In this document: one piece after another, positions 16,730 through 26,091 of the stretch
Position numbering within the stretch: position 1 is the stretch's first letter
Layout: the number at the start of each line of letters is the position of its first letter
Assembly (NCBI RefSeq): GCF_015707995.1
Contig: NZ_JAAGRY010000019.1
Location: 1 to 47,073 of the forward strand
Reading direction: 5' to 3'
Source of the DNA: Microbacterium paulum
Lineage (GTDB): Bacteria > Actinomycetota > Actinomycetes > Actinomycetales > Microbacteriaceae
DNA length: 47,073 nucleotides
Position numbers and translations under genes: made by a program
Notes under the pieces: generated by a model
Databases searched by the model: none
Seen by the model: the letters and a program-made list of their open reading frames with translations, nothing else
What the model was told of the DNA's origin: nothing

Positions 16730-17380
16730 ATCAGCGATCCCCGCACGAATGACCGCATCCGCGTCCCCGAGGTCCGCCTCGTCGGCCCCGCGGGTGAGCA
16801 GGTCGGCGTCGTCCGCATCGAGGTGGCTCTGCGCCTCGCTCAGGAAGCAGACCTCGACCTGGTCGAGGTCGCCCCGAACTCGAAGCCCCCCGTGGTGAAG
16901 ATCATGGACTTCGGCAAGTTCAAGTACGAGACGGCGCAGAAGGCCAAAGAGGCCCGTCGCAACCAGGCGAACACCGTGCTCAAAGAGGTTCGCTTCCGCC
17001 TGAAGATCGAAGCGCACGACTACACGACCAAGCTCAAGCGCGCCGAGGGCTTCCTGCAGGCCGGCGACAAGGTCAAGGCGATGATCCTCTTCCGCGGTCG
17101 CGAGCAGTCGCGCCCCGAGCAGGGCGTGCGGCTCCTGCGCAAGTTCGCCGAAGACGTCGCCGAGTACGGCACCGTCGAGTCGAACCCCACGATCGACGGC
17201 CGCAACATGGTCATGGTGGTCGCGCCCCACAAGAACAAGTCCGAGGTCAAGACCGAGCAGAACGCCCAGCGCGATGCGAAGAAAGAGGCGGCACGCCAGG
17301 CGCGCACCGGCTCCGCGGCCTCTGACGACGCCCCGGCGGCTGCGCCCGCCGACACCGCTGCCTCCGCTTCGGCGGAGTGA
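16730..17380 (+). CDS. infC: Translation initiation factor IF-3, AUC start
   Basis: Binds the 30S subunit, blocks premature subunit joining and checks start codons. [26 protein letters not shown] opens the N-domain; the linker and C-domain include [27 protein letters not shown] and [15 protein letters not shown] charged Ala-rich tail of about 40 residues follows, usual in actinobacteria. There is no ATG/GTG/TTG at the family start. Instead AAGGAG (16718-16723), six bases, then ATC at 16730. Rare AUU/AUC starts are known for infC and let IF3 repress its own translation. 216 aa. Confidence 0.93.
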   Translation: MSDPRTNDRIRVPEVRLVGPAGEQVGVVRIEVALRLAQEADLDLVEVAPNSKPPVVKIMDFGKFKYETAQKAKEARRNQANTVLKEVRFRLKIEAHDYTTKLKRAEGFLQAGDKVKAMILFRGREQSRPEQGVRLLRKFAEDVAEYGTVESNPTIDGRNMVMVVAPHKNKSEVKTEQNAQRDAKKEAARQARTGSAASDDAPAAAPADTAASASAE

Positions 17381-17430
17381 CGCGGCCCACAGACTCCCGC
17401 TCGCCGGGAACCACAACGAAGGATAGAGAC

Positions 17431-17625
17431 ATGCCGAAGCAGAAGACCCACTCGGGTGCCAAGAAGCGCTTCAAGGTCACCGGAAGCGGAAAGATCATGA
17501 AGCAGCAGGCGAACCTCCGCCACAACCTCGAGGGCAAGGCCACCCGCCGCACTCGTCGCCTCGACCAGGAGCAGGTCCTCGCCAAGGGCGACGCCAAGGT
17601 CGCCAAGAAGCTCCTCGGCATCTGA
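17431..17625 (+). CDS. rpmI: 50S ribosomal protein L35 (bL35)
   Basis: 64 aa, highly basic: [21 protein letters not shown], then [19 protein letters not shown] and the C-terminal KVAKKLLGI. It is part of the large subunit core. GAAGGA lies eight bases before the ATG. An upstream extension of the frame is rejected because L35 begins with MPK. Confidence 0.97.
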   Translation: MPKQKTHSGAKKRFKVTGSGKIMKQQANLRHNLEGKATRRTRRLDQEQVLAKGDAKVAKKLLGI

Positions 17626-17654
17626 GCCGCGCCGCACGTTAGGAAGAACAAGAA

Positions 17655-18035
17655 ATGGCTAGAGTCAAGCGGGCCGTCAACGCCCACAAGAAGCGTCGCG
17701 TCATCCTCGAGCGCGCCGCCGGTTACCGCGGACAGCGTTCGCGCCTGTACCGCAAGGCGAAGGAGCAGGTCACCCACTCGCTCGTCTACGCGTACCGTGA
17801 CCGTCGCAAGCGCAAGGGCGACTTCCGCCGCCTGTGGATCCAGCGCATCAACGCCGCCGCGCGCCAGAACGGCATCACCTACAACCGCTTCATCCAGGGC
17901 CTCGGCCTCGCGGGTGTGCAGGTCGACCGCCGCATGCTCGCCGAGCTCGCCGTGAACGAGCCGAAGACCTTCGCCTCGCTCGTCGCGACCGCGAAGAACG
18001 CGCTGCCCGCCGACGTGAACGCGCCCAAGGCGTAA
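17655..18035 (+). CDS. rplT: 50S ribosomal protein L20 (bL20)
   Basis: 126 aa. [38 protein letters not shown] is the basic extension that threads into 23S rRNA; the globular part has [22 protein letters not shown] and NRFIQGL. It is required early in 50S assembly, and in other bacteria it represses its own operon by binding the leader mRNA. AGGAAG precedes the start. A terminator follows at once. Confidence 0.97.
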   Translation: MARVKRAVNAHKKRRVILERAAGYRGQRSRLYRKAKEQVTHSLVYAYRDRRKRKGDFRRLWIQRINAAARQNGITYNRFIQGLGLAGVQVDRRMLAELAVNEPKTFASLVATAKNALPADVNAPKA

Positions 18036-18047
18036 GCACCGACGCGG

Positions 18048-18080
18048 AAAAGGGTGTCCTCCTTTCGGGGGACACCCTTT
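18048..18080 (+). terminator. Terminator after rplT
   Basis: AAAGGGTGTCCTCC, loop TTTC, GGGGGACACCCTTT: fourteen pairs with one G-T pair. The T run is only three bases. It closes the infC operon and lies just upstream of the next promoter. Confidence 0.85.
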
Positions 18081-18089
18081 CGCGTTCCC

Positions 18090-18095
18090 TAGGAT
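18090..18095 (+). promoter_or_regulatory. -10 hexamer TAGGAT of the rRNA methyltransferase gene (leaderless)
   Basis: Six bases separate TAGGAT from the GTG at 18102, with no ribosome binding site between. Confidence 0.65.
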
Positions 18096-18101
18096 GAGAG
18101 C

Positions 18102-18902
18102 GTGCTCGAGAACCCCCGTTCCCCCCGCGTGCGCGCGGTCGCGAAACTGACCAAACGCAGCGCCCGTCAGGAGACCGGGCTGTTCCTGCTCGAGGGACCT
18201 CAGGCCGCACGCGAGGCGCTCGCCTACCGCCCCGACACCGTGATCGAGCTGTTCGCGACGCCCACCGCGATGGAGCGTCACCCCGACGTCCGCGACGCGG
18301 CTCGTGAGGCGGGGCTCGAGGTCGAGTACACGACCGAGGCGGTGTTGGATGCCATGGCCGACACCGTCACGCCGCAGGGGATCGTCGCCGTCGCGCGGCA
18401 GTCGCCCAGTTCGCTGAAAGACGTGTTCGCAGCCTCACCGCGGCTCGTCGCGATCTGCGAAGAGGTGCGCGACCCCGGTAACCTCGGCACGATCATCCGG
18501 GCCGCCGACGCGGCGGGCGCCGATGCCGTCGTGCTCACCGGCCGCACCGTAGACCCGTACAACCCGAAGGTCGTGCGTGCGACCACAGGATCGCTGTTCC
18601 ACGTGCCGGTCGCCGTCGGCGCCGACCTCGCCTCGGTCGTCGAGCGGGCGCACGCCGCGGGGCTGCGGGTCATCGCGGCCGACGTGGGCGGTGACGACTT
18701 CTTGACGCGCCGGAATCTGCTCGCCGAGCCCACTGCATGGCTGTTCGGGAATGAAGCGCGCGGCCTCGAAACCGACGCCCTCGCCCACGCCGACCTCGCC
18801 CTGCGCCTGCCGATCTACGGCCGCGCCGAGTCGCTGAACCTCGCCACGGCGGCGAGTGTCTGCCTGTACGAGACGGCCTTCGCGCAGCGCGCCTCCGACT
18901 GA
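18102..18902 (+). CDS. TrmH/SpoU-family RNA 2'-O-methyltransferase (TsnR-like)
   Basis: Class IV (trefoil-knot) SAM methyltransferase. The N-terminal substrate-binding domain ([26 protein letters not shown]) is followed by knot motifs [21 protein letters not shown] (motif 1), LFGNEARGL (motif 2) and [22 protein letters not shown] (motif 3). 266 aa. The family includes the thiostrepton-resistance 23S methyltransferases and RlmB-like enzymes; a position beside rplT is common and points to rRNA, but the target nucleotide is not predictable. GTG start follows the leaderless pattern. Confidence 0.9.
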   Translation: MLENPRSPRVRAVAKLTKRSARQETGLFLLEGPQAAREALAYRPDTVIELFATPTAMERHPDVRDAAREAGLEVEYTTEAVLDAMADTVTPQGIVAVARQSPSSLKDVFAASPRLVAICEEVRDPGNLGTIIRAADAAGADAVVLTGRTVDPYNPKVVRATTGSLFHVPVAVGADLASVVERAHAAGLRVIAADVGGDDFLTRRNLLAEPTAWLFGNEARGLETDALAHADLALRLPIYGRAESLNLATAASVCLYETAFAQRASD

Positions 18903-18977
18903 CGCGGTGTGTTTCGGCCGGGTCACGACTCGGTCAAGATCCTGTGCATAACGTGAGCTCTGCGGGGGACCTCTGCC

Positions 18978-18983
18978 TAGGCT
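18978..18983 (+). promoter_or_regulatory. -10 hexamer TAGGCT of gluA (leaderless)
   Basis: TAGGCT, six bases, ATG. The rest of the 18903-18989 gap shows no gene and no convincing -35. Confidence 0.65.
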
Positions 18984-18989
18984 GACCCC

Positions 18990-19778
18990 ATGGCGACACC
19001 GGATCCCGCTCCCGCGACCTCGAACATCACCGTGCGACGCGGCGACCCGCTCGTCGTCGTGACTGACGTCGAGAAGCATTACGGCGACTTCCATGCGCTG
19101 AAAGACATCAACCTCACGGTCAACCGCGGCGAGGTCGTCGTGGTGATCGGTCCGTCGGGGTCCGGCAAGTCGACGCTGTGTCGCACGATCAACCGGCTCG
19201 AGACGATCACGAGCGGATCGATCACGATCGACGGCAAGGAGCTGCCGGAGGAGGGCAAGGCCCTCGCGGCTCTGCGTGCCGACGTCGGCATGGTCTTCCA
19301 GTCGTTCAACCTCTTCTCGCACCTCACGATCCTCGAGAACGTGACCCTCGGACCGATGAAGGTCAAAAAGCTCAAGAAAGCGGATGCCGAGGCGGAGGCC
19401 AAGGTGCTCCTCGAGCGTGTCGGGGTGGCGCAGCAGGCATCCAAACTGCCCGCGCAGCTCTCCGGCGGGCAGCAGCAGCGCGTCGCGATCGCCCGTGCCC
19501 TCGCCATGAAGCCCAAGGTCATGCTGTTCGACGAGCCGACGAGCGCCCTCGACCCCGAGATGATCAACGAGGTGCTCGACGTCATGGTCGGTCTCGCGCA
19601 GGACGGGATGACGATGATCGTCGTCACTCACGAGATGGGCTTCGCCCGCAAGGCCGCCGATCGCGTCGTGTTCATGGCCGACGGACAGATCGTCGAAGAG
19701 GCCGCCCCCGACGAGTTCTTCACGAACCCGAAGAGCGACCGGGCGAAGGACTTCCTCTCGAAGCTCATCACCCACTGA
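18990..19778 (+). CDS. gluA: Polar amino acid (glutamate-type) ABC transporter ATPase
   Basis: Energises uptake by GluBCD. Walker [11 protein letters not shown]-loop FQSFNLF, signature [15 protein letters not shown], Walker [15 protein letters not shown] and the switch His in VVTHEMGFA are complete. 262 aa, with a variable N-terminal tail of about 20 residues that gives an early ATG placed six bases after a -10 hexamer. It is the first gene of the gluA-gluB-gluC-gluD order known from Corynebacterium glutamicum. The substrate assignment (glutamate, possibly also aspartate or glutamine) comes from family and order. Confidence 0.92.
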   Translation: MATPDPAPATSNITVRRGDPLVVVTDVEKHYGDFHALKDINLTVNRGEVVVVIGPSGSGKSTLCRTINRLETITSGSITIDGKELPEEGKALAALRADVGMVFQSFNLFSHLTILENVTLGPMKVKKLKKADAEAEAKVLLERVGVAQQASKLPAQLSGGQQQRVAIARALAMKPKVMLFDEPTSALDPEMINEVLDVMVGLAQDGMTMIVVTHEMGFARKAADRVVFMADGQIVEEAAPDEFFTNPKSDRAKDFLSKLITH

Positions 19779-19837
19779 CCCCGCGCCCTGCACCGGCGCG
19801 GCCCCCCGAAATGACGACACGCAACCAGGAGGATCAC

Positions 19838-20755
19838 ATGCGCACCACCAGAATCGTCGGCGCCTTCGCCGGCATCGCCATCGCCGCCCTCGCCCTGACG
19901 GCCTGCAACAGCGGCACGCCGGGCGCCGAGGAGACCTCGACCGGCGACGCCGGCGAGAGCTCGGCGGCCGGCAACCCGTGGACGGTCGCGACCGACGTCA
20001 CGATCGACGGCAGCCCGACGTTCGACCGCATCAAGAGCGCCGGCGTCGTGAAGGTCGGGGTCAAGGAGGACCAGCCCGGCCTCGGCTACCTCGACCCGAC
20101 CACGGGAGAGCGCACCGGCTTCGACGTGGACGTCGCCCGCTGGATCGCCGCGTCGCTCGGCTACGACGAGGACAAGATCAAGTTCACCGCGATCCCGTCG
20201 GCCAACCGCGAGCAGGCCATCGTGAACGGCGACATCGACTACTACGTCGGCACCTACTCGATCACCGACAAGCGCAAGGAGCAGATCTCCTTCGCCGGCC
20301 CGTACTTCGTCACCGGTCAGGGCCTGCTGGTCGCCGCAGGCAACGACAAGATCACCGGCAAGGACTCGCTCACCGCTGAGGACATCGTCTGCTCGGCGAC
20401 CGGCTCGACCTCGATCCAGCGGATCAAGGACGAGACCCCCGCGCAGACCAAGGAGTACGACACCTACTCCACCTGTGTCGAAGACCTGAAGAACGGCCAG
20501 GTCGACGCGGTCACGACTGACGAGGCGATCCTCATCGGCTACGCCGCGCAGGCCCCCGACGAGCTGAAGGTCGTCGGCGACCCGTTCAGCGAGGAGCGCT
20601 ACGGCGTCGGCATCGCCAAGGGCGATACCGCCTTCCAGGAGTTCATCAACAAGATGTTCACCGACGGCGGCGAGACCTGGACGGCGATCTTCGATAAGAA
20701 CCTCGGCGCCTCGGGCGTCAAGGGCACGCAGCCCGAGGTCGACCCGGTCGACTGA
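19838..20755 (+). CDS. gluB: Glutamate-type ABC transporter substrate-binding lipoprotein
   Basis: Extracellular solute-binding protein family 3. The signal peptide MRTTRIVGAFAGIAIAALA ends in the lipobox LTAC, so Cys is lipidated and the protein is anchored outside the membrane. The binding domain shows VVKVGVKEDQPGLGY, GFDVDVARWIAASLG and the hinge region GTYSITDKRKEQISFAGPY. 305 aa. GGAGG precedes the ATG at 19838. A seven-pair GC hairpin (19781-19801) separates it from gluA, and a much stronger one follows it, probably raising its expression over the permeases. Confidence 0.93.
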   Translation: MRTTRIVGAFAGIAIAALALTACNSGTPGAEETSTGDAGESSAAGNPWTVATDVTIDGSPTFDRIKSAGVVKVGVKEDQPGLGYLDPTTGERTGFDVDVARWIAASLGYDEDKIKFTAIPSANREQAIVNGDIDYYVGTYSITDKRKEQISFAGPYFVTGQGLLVAAGNDKITGKDSLTAEDIVCSATGSTSIQRIKDETPAQTKEYDTYSTCVEDLKNGQVDAVTTDEAILIGYAAQAPDELKVVGDPFSEERYGVGIAKGDTAFQEFINKMFTDGGETWTAIFDKNLGASGVKGTQPEVDPVD

Positions 20756-20760
20756 TCTCG

Positions 20761-20796
20761 TGCCGGGGGCGCGATCGAGGAGCCGCGCCCCCGGCA
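20761..20796 (+). terminator. Strong intercistronic hairpin between gluB and gluC
   Basis: TGCCGGGGGCGCG (20761-20773), a ten-base loop, and its perfect complement (20784-20796). There is no T run. Placed after a binding-protein gene and before permease genes, it may act as a partial terminator or a 3' stabiliser of gluAB mRNA. Confidence 0.7.
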
Positions 20797-20851
20797 TCCG
20801 GTCTCACATCCAACGCGACACGCGCGCACGACGACGCAGGAAGAACAGGGC

Positions 20852-21499
20852 ATGGGAGTCATCACCGATCACCTGGATCTCTGGGGCCAGGCACTCCAGG
20901 GGACGCTCATCCTGTTCTTCGGCGGGGGGCTCATCGCCCTCGTGCTCGGCCTCATCGTCGGGGCGATGCGCGTGTCGCCGGTGCCCGTGGCGCGCGCCGT
21001 GGGCACCGTCTACGTCAACTGGATCCGCAACACCCCGCTGACGCTGGTGATGTTCTTCTTCGCGTTCTGCGTGCCGATCCTGCTGCGCGAACGCATCGAC
21101 CCCATCGTGCTGCCGACGATCGCGCTCGGCGTCTACACCGCGACCTACGTCGCCGAGACGCTCCGTTCGGGCATCAACACCGTTCCCGTCGGGCAGGCCG
21201 AGGCGGCGCGGGCGCTCGGTCTCACGTTCACCCAGGTCATGACGCTCGTCGTGCTGCCCCAGGCCACGCGTTCGGTGATCCCGCCGATGATGAGCGTGTT
21301 CATCGCGCTGCTGAAGAACACGACCGTCGCCGCCGGGTTCTCCGTGCTGAACCTCGGGTCGATCCGATCGTGGCTCAGTGAGCAGGGCGAGAACCAGCTC
21401 GTCGTGCTCCTGTGGGTGATGCTCATCTTCATCGTGCTGGTGCTGCTGCTGGCGTGGCTGCAACGGGTCTTCGAGAACAAATGGAGGGTCGCGCGATGA
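20852..21499 (+). CDS. gluC: Glutamate-type ABC transporter permease GluC
   Basis: Inner-membrane permease of the His/Glu/Gln/Arg/opine family, about five transmembrane helices in 215 aa. WIRNTPLTLVMFFF is the family signature; the ATPase-coupling EAA loop is AEAARALGLTFTQVMTLVVLPQATRSVIPPM. AGGAAG precedes the ATG. It overlaps gluD by four bases, as expected for two permeases made in equal amounts. Confidence 0.92.
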   Translation: MGVITDHLDLWGQALQGTLILFFGGGLIALVLGLIVGAMRVSPVPVARAVGTVYVNWIRNTPLTLVMFFFAFCVPILLRERIDPIVLPTIALGVYTATYVAETLRSGINTVPVGQAEAARALGLTFTQVMTLVVLPQATRSVIPPMMSVFIALLKNTTVAAGFSVLNLGSIRSWLSEQGENQLVVLLWVMLIFIVLVLLLAWLQRVFENKWRVAR

Positions 21500-22434
21500 G
21501 TTCCGTGCTGTACGACGTGCCCGGGCCGAAGGCGATCGCGCGCAACCGCATCCTCGCCGTGATCACGGCGCTCCTGGTGATCGCCGGCATCGCCTGGGTG
21601 ATCTGGCGATTCGCGGTGACGGGGCAGTTCACCGCCAAGAAGTGGGAGCTGTTCACCTACTCCTCGATCTGGGCCCTCTTCGGCGAGGCCACCCTGAACA
21701 CGCTCGCCGCGTTCGCCGCGGCCGCGGTGGGCGCCCTCGTGCTCGGCTTCCTGCTCGCGCTCGGACGACTCTCCGACCACGCCTGGGTCCGGGTGCCGGT
21801 CGGCTGGATCGTCGAGATCCTCCGCGCCATCCCGGTGCTGATCTTCATGATGCTGCTCTACTACGGGCTGCCCGTCGTCGGCATCAAGATGGAGCCGTAC
21901 TGGGCGGTCGTCATCGCCCTCATCGCCTACAACGGCTCGGTGCTCGCCGAGGTGATCCGCGCCGGCGTCGAGTCGCTGCCGCGCGGTCAGAGCGAGGCGG
22001 GATACGCGATCGGGCTCCGCAAGTCGGGCGTCATGGCGTTCGTCCTGCTGCCGCAGGCGATCCGGGCGATGATGCCGGTCATCGTCGCGCAGCTCGTCGT
22101 GACGCTGAAGGACACCGCGCTCGGCTTCATCATCACTTATCACGAGCTGCTCTACCTCGTGAAGCTGCTCGGCTCGAACGCCGTGTACGGCTCGCCCCTC
22201 ATCCCCGCGGCGATCGTCGGCGGCTCGATCTACGTCGCCCTGTGCCTCGCGCTGTCGTACATCGCCCGCCTGCTCGAGAAGCGCCTGAAGCGGCAGGACA
22301 GCGCGCTGACACCCGTCGACCCGATGCACCACCCGGTCGGCGACGTCACCGACACGCAGCTCATCGGACTGCAGAACGTGCCCGACGGGGGATCCGGCGC
22401 CGAGGGCGGCGGATTCGGGCGCCGGCCGCACTGA
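21496..22434 (+). CDS. gluD: Glutamate-type ABC transporter permease GluD
   Basis: Second permease, 312 aa. Signature VEILRAIPVLIFMMLLYYGLP and EAA loop SEAGYAIGLRKSGVMAFVLLPQAIRAMMPVIVAQLVV. It has an N-terminal hydrophobic helix (ILAVITALLVIAGIAWVIW) not present in GluC and a Pro/Gly-rich cytoplasmic tail of about 45 residues. ATG at 21496 overlaps the gluC stop, with GGAGGG upstream. No clear terminator is seen after it; the gap to pheS holds only a short GGTGC/GCACC hairpin. Confidence 0.92.
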   Translation: MSSVLYDVPGPKAIARNRILAVITALLVIAGIAWVIWRFAVTGQFTAKKWELFTYSSIWALFGEATLNTLAAFAAAAVGALVLGFLLALGRLSDHAWVRVPVGWIVEILRAIPVLIFMMLLYYGLPVVGIKMEPYWAVVIALIAYNGSVLAEVIRAGVESLPRGQSEAGYAIGLRKSGVMAFVLLPQAIRAMMPVIVAQLVVTLKDTALGFIITYHELLYLVKLLGSNAVYGSPLIPAAIVGGSIYVALCLALSYIARLLEKRLKRQDSALTPVDPMHHPVGDVTDTQLIGLQNVPDGGSGAEGGGFGRRPH

Positions 22435-22496
22435 GCAGCGCCGAGCGGGAGCCGAGCCGCCGCCGGTCGGGGTGCGTGCGGCACCGGGCCCGCCGG

Positions 22497-22502
22497 TAGA
22501 CT
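22497..22502 (+). promoter_or_regulatory. -10 hexamer TAGACT of pheS (near-leaderless)
   Basis: TAGACT with an eight-base gap to GTG at 22511. No Shine-Dalgarno in the gap. Confidence 0.6.
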
Positions 22503-22510
22503 CGGCTCTT

Positions 22511-23572
22511 GTGTCTGACGAGCCCACGATCACCCAGGAATCGGTGGATGCTGCCGCCGACGACGCCCTCGCGGCGATCGCCGCAGCGACGAGCACCGCA
22601 GAGCTGAAAGCCGCCCGCGCGGCGCACACCGGCGAGGCATCCGCCCTCGCCCGGCTGAACGCGCAGCTGCGCAACGTGCCGAACGATCAGAAGGCCGCCC
22701 TCGGCAAGCTCGTGGGGCAGGCGCGCGGACGCGTCGGACAGGCGCTGGCCGCGCGCGAGGAGGCGCTCGCCGAGGCCGAGGCCGCCGCCCAGCTCGAGGC
22801 AGAGCGGATCGACATCACGGCCGTCGCGCCGCGGGCGCGGGTGGGTGCGCGGCATCCCGTCTCGCTGCTGCAGGAGGAGATCGCCGACCTGTTCGTCGGC
22901 ATGGGCTGGGAGATCGCCGAAGGTCCCGAGCTCGAGCACGAGTGGTTCAACTTCGACGCCCTGAACTTCGACGTCGACCACCCGGCACGTCAGATGCAGG
23001 ACACGTTCTTCGTCGACCCGGTCGAGCGTCACCTGGTGCTGCGCACCCACACGAGCCCCGTGCAGGTGCGTTCGATGCTCGAGCGCGGCGCCGATCTCGT
23101 CGAGAACGGTCGGGGCATCTACGTGCTCTGCCCCGGGCGGGTCTACCGCACCGACGAGTTCGACGCCACGCACCTGCCCGCCTTCGTGCAGTTCGAGGGC
23201 CTCGTCGTCGACAAGGGCATCTCGATGGCGAACCTCAAGGGCACCCTCGACCACGTCGCGCGGCAGTTGTTCGGCCCCGAGGCGAAGACCCGGTTCCGCA
23301 CCAACTTCTTCCCGTTCACCGAGCCGTCGGCCGAGCTCGACCTCTGGCATCCGACCTTCAAGGGCGGCGCGCGCTGGATCGAGTGGGGCGGCTGCGGCAT
23401 GGTGAACCCGAACGTGCTGCGCGCGGCGGGGATCGACCCCGAGGTGTACTCGGGCTTCGCGTTCGGGATGGGCGTCGAGCGGGCGCTGATGTTCCGCTCC
23501 GACGTGCAGGACATGCGCGACATGGCCGAGGGCGATGTGCGTTTCAGTGAGCAGTTCGGAATGGTGGTCTGA
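22511..23572 (+). CDS. pheS: Phenylalanine-tRNA ligase alpha subunit
   Basis: Catalytic subunit of the alpha2-beta2 synthetase. The N-terminal coiled-coil region (about residues 5-95, Ala/Glu/Arg-rich) is followed by class II motifs: motif 1 HPVSLLQEEIADLFVGMGWEIAEGPELE, motif 2 GRVYRTDEFDATHLPAFVQFEGLVVD, motif 3 GFAFGMGVERALMFR. 353 aa. GTG at 22511 is selected by the -10 hexamer; codons upstream of it are rejected. The stop shares bases with the pheT start (TGATG). Confidence 0.97.
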   Translation: MSDEPTITQESVDAAADDALAAIAAATSTAELKAARAAHTGEASALARLNAQLRNVPNDQKAALGKLVGQARGRVGQALAAREEALAEAEAAAQLEAERIDITAVAPRARVGARHPVSLLQEEIADLFVGMGWEIAEGPELEHEWFNFDALNFDVDHPARQMQDTFFVDPVERHLVLRTHTSPVQVRSMLERGADLVENGRGIYVLCPGRVYRTDEFDATHLPAFVQFEGLVVDKGISMANLKGTLDHVARQLFGPEAKTRFRTNFFPFTEPSAELDLWHPTFKGGARWIEWGGCGMVNPNVLRAAGIDPEVYSGFAFGMGVERALMFRSDVQDMRDMAEGDVRFSEQFGMVV

Positions 23573-26079
23573 TGCGCGTCCCTCTGTCTTGGCTGCGTGA
23601 ATACGTCGACGTCCCGGCCGATGCCACGACCGACGACGTCTTCGCAGCGCTCGTCTCGGTGGGCTTCGAAGAAGAAGAGGCGCTCGGGTTCGAGGTGACC
23701 GGTCCGGTCGTCGTCGGTCAGGTGCTCTCGTTCGACGAAGAGCCGCAGACCAACGGCAAGACGATCCGCTGGTGCCAGGTCGACGTCGGCGAAGCCGAAC
23801 CGCGCGGCATCGTGTGCGGCGCGTCGAACTTCTTCCCGGGCGACAAGGTCGTGGTGTCGCTCCCCGGCGCCGTGTTGCCGGGGCCCTTCCCGATCTCGGC
23901 CCGCAAGACCTACGGGCACGTCTCCGACGGCATGATCGCCTCGGCGCGCGAGCTCGGTCTCGGCGATGAGCACAACGGCATCCTGCGTCTGGCGGAGCTG
24001 GGCCTCGACCCCGCCCCCGGCACCGACGCGATCACCCTCCTCGGCCTCGACGATGTCGCGGTCGACGTCAATGTGACCCCCGATCGCGGCTACGCACTGT
24101 CGATCCGCGGCATCGCGCGCGAGTACGCGCACGCGACCGGTGCGGCGTTCCGCGACCCCGCGGCGCACGAATGGGACGACGTGCAGCCCGGCAGCGGGTT
24201 CCCGATCACCGTCGACGACCAGAACCCGATCCGCGGGCGCGTCGGGGCGAGCGAGTTCGTCGCGCGCGTCGTGCGCGGCGTCGACCCGTCGCGGCCCACC
24301 CCGCCGTGGATGATCGCGCGGCTGACGCTCGCGGGCATCCGCTCCCTCGGCATCCTGATCGACATCACCAACTACGTCATGCTCGAGCTCGGCAACCCCG
24401 TGCACGGCTACGACCTCGACACCCTCGAAGGCGGCATTACGGTGCGCCGCGCGACCGAGGGCGAGACGATCGTCACCCTCGACGGCAAGGAGCGCATGCT
24501 TTCGGTCGAAGACCTGCTCATCACCGACGACTCGGGCCCGATCGGCCTCGCCGGTGTCATGGGGGGAGGTACGACCGAGATGACGGATGCCACGCGCAAC
24601 GTGCTCGTCGAAGCCGCGACCTTCGACACCGTCACGATCGCGCGGAGCGCCCGCCGGCACAAGCTGCCGAGCGAGGCGTCGCGCCGGTTCGAGCGCGGCG
24701 TCGACCCGCTCATCCCGTTCGTCGCGGCGCGCCGCGTCGCCGACCTCATGGTCTCCCTCGCCGGCGGCACGCTCGACACCGAGCTCGGCGGGGCGCTCTA
24801 CGGCGAGGTGTTCCTCGAGGCGATCGAGCTGCCGCGCGCGTTCGTGCCGCAGCTGATCGGCGTCGACTACACGGATGCCGAGATCACCGGCGCCCTCGAG
24901 ACGATCGGCTGCGAGGTCTCGGCACTCGACGACGGCGACGGCTGGGAGGTCATCCCGCCGTCGTGGCGCCCCGACCTCACCGACCGCTGGACGCTCGCCG
25001 AAGAGGTGGCGCGCATCCACGGCCTCGACCGCATTCCGTCGGTGCTGCCGACCCCGCCGTCGGGTCGCGGTCTGACGCCGCTGCAGAAGGGCCGGCGCCG
25101 CGTCGCGAACGCGCTCGCCGGCGCGGGCTACGTCGAGACCCCGTCGTTCCCGTTCGCGACCGCGGCGGCGAACACGCTGCACGGGTCGGCATCGGGCGAC
25201 GCCGACCCCGGCATCCGGCTCGCCAACCCGCTCGACGGGCAGGCGCCCTACCTGCGCCGCTCGCTCGTGCCGGGGCTGCTGCAGGTCGCGCACCGGAATC
25301 TGTCGCGCGGGTTCACCGACCTCGCCCTGTTCGAGACCGGGCTCGTGTTCGACCCCGAGATGGGTGTCGCCTACGGCACCGCCGTCGTCCCGCCGCTCGG
25401 GCAGCGCCCGACCGACGAGACGCTCGCCGCGCTCGACGCCTCGATCCCGCCTCAGCCGCGCCGGGTGGCGGTGCTCCTGACCGGGTCCGTGTCGCCCAAG
25501 GCTCCCGGCCGGGCGGCGGTCGCCGCCGACCTCGCCGATGTGCTGTCGGCGGTCGAGGTGATCGGTGCCGCAGCGGGCGTGCGGATCGACGTCGCGCAGG
25601 GAGAGCGCGCCGCGCTGCACCCCGGGCGCACCGGTGCGCTCTCGGTCGGCGGTGTCGAGATCGGCTACGTCGGCGAGGTGCTGCCGGCGGTGTCGGCCGA
25701 GGCCGACCTGCCCGGTCGCGTCTACGTCGCCGAAATCGACCTCGACCTCGCGCTGAGCCTCGCCGGGCGCCCCGACGTCGCCGCGTCGCTGTCGGGGTTC
25801 CCCGCCGCGACGCAAGACGTCTCGCTCGTCGTGGGTGACGACGTCGTGGCCGGCGACGTGGCCGCGGCGCTTCGCGAGGGAGCCGGTGACCTGCTCGAAT
25901 CGCTGCGGCTCGTCGACGACTACCGCGGGCACGGGCTTGCCGACGGCACGAAGAGCCTCACGTTCGCGCTGCGGTTCCGCGCGGAAGACCGCACCCTGAC
26001 CGCCGCCGAGGCGACCGACGCGAAGCTCGCGGGCGTCGCTGTGGCGGCCGAGCGCTACGCCGCGACGATCCGCGAGTAG
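23572..26079 (+). CDS. pheT: Phenylalanine-tRNA ligase beta subunit
   Basis: 835 aa, normal length. Order of domains: N-terminal VPLSWLREYV; tRNA-binding OB domain (VVVGQVLSFDEE...IVCGASNFFPGDKV); B3/B4 editing domain (RGIAREYAHATG, DITNYVMLELGNPVHGYD, which helps remove mis-charged Tyr); B5 DNA-binding-like domain; pseudo-catalytic core; and a C-terminal ferredoxin-fold anticodon-binding domain ending SLTFALRFRAEDRTLT. ATG overlaps the pheS stop by one base, so expression is coupled. Confidence 0.97.
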   Translation: MRVPLSWLREYVDVPADATTDDVFAALVSVGFEEEEALGFEVTGPVVVGQVLSFDEEPQTNGKTIRWCQVDVGEAEPRGIVCGASNFFPGDKVVVSLPGAVLPGPFPISARKTYGHVSDGMIASARELGLGDEHNGILRLAELGLDPAPGTDAITLLGLDDVAVDVNVTPDRGYALSIRGIAREYAHATGAAFRDPAAHEWDDVQPGSGFPITVDDQNPIRGRVGASEFVARVVRGVDPSRPTPPWMIARLTLAGIRSLGILIDITNYVMLELGNPVHGYDLDTLEGGITVRRATEGETIVTLDGKERMLSVEDLLITDDSGPIGLAGVMGGGTTEMTDATRNVLVEAATFDTVTIARSARRHKLPSEASRRFERGVDPLIPFVAARRVADLMVSLAGGTLDTELGGALYGEVFLEAIELPRAFVPQLIGVDYTDAEITGALETIGCEVSALDDGDGWEVIPPSWRPDLTDRWTLAEEVARIHGLDRIPSVLPTPPSGRGLTPLQKGRRRVANALAGAGYVETPSFPFATAAANTLHGSASGDADPGIRLANPLDGQAPYLRRSLVPGLLQVAHRNLSRGFTDLALFETGLVFDPEMGVAYGTAVVPPLGQRPTDETLAALDASIPPQPRRVAVLLTGSVSPKAPGRAAVAADLADVLSAVEVIGAAAGVRIDVAQGERAALHPGRTGALSVGGVEIGYVGEVLPAVSAEADLPGRVYVAEIDLDLALSLAGRPDVAASLSGFPAATQDVSLVVGDDVVAGDVAAALREGAGDLLESLRLVDDYRGHGLADGTKSLTFALRFRAEDRTLTAAEATDAKLAGVAVAAERYAATIRE

Positions 26080-26091
26080 TCGCCGACGTTC

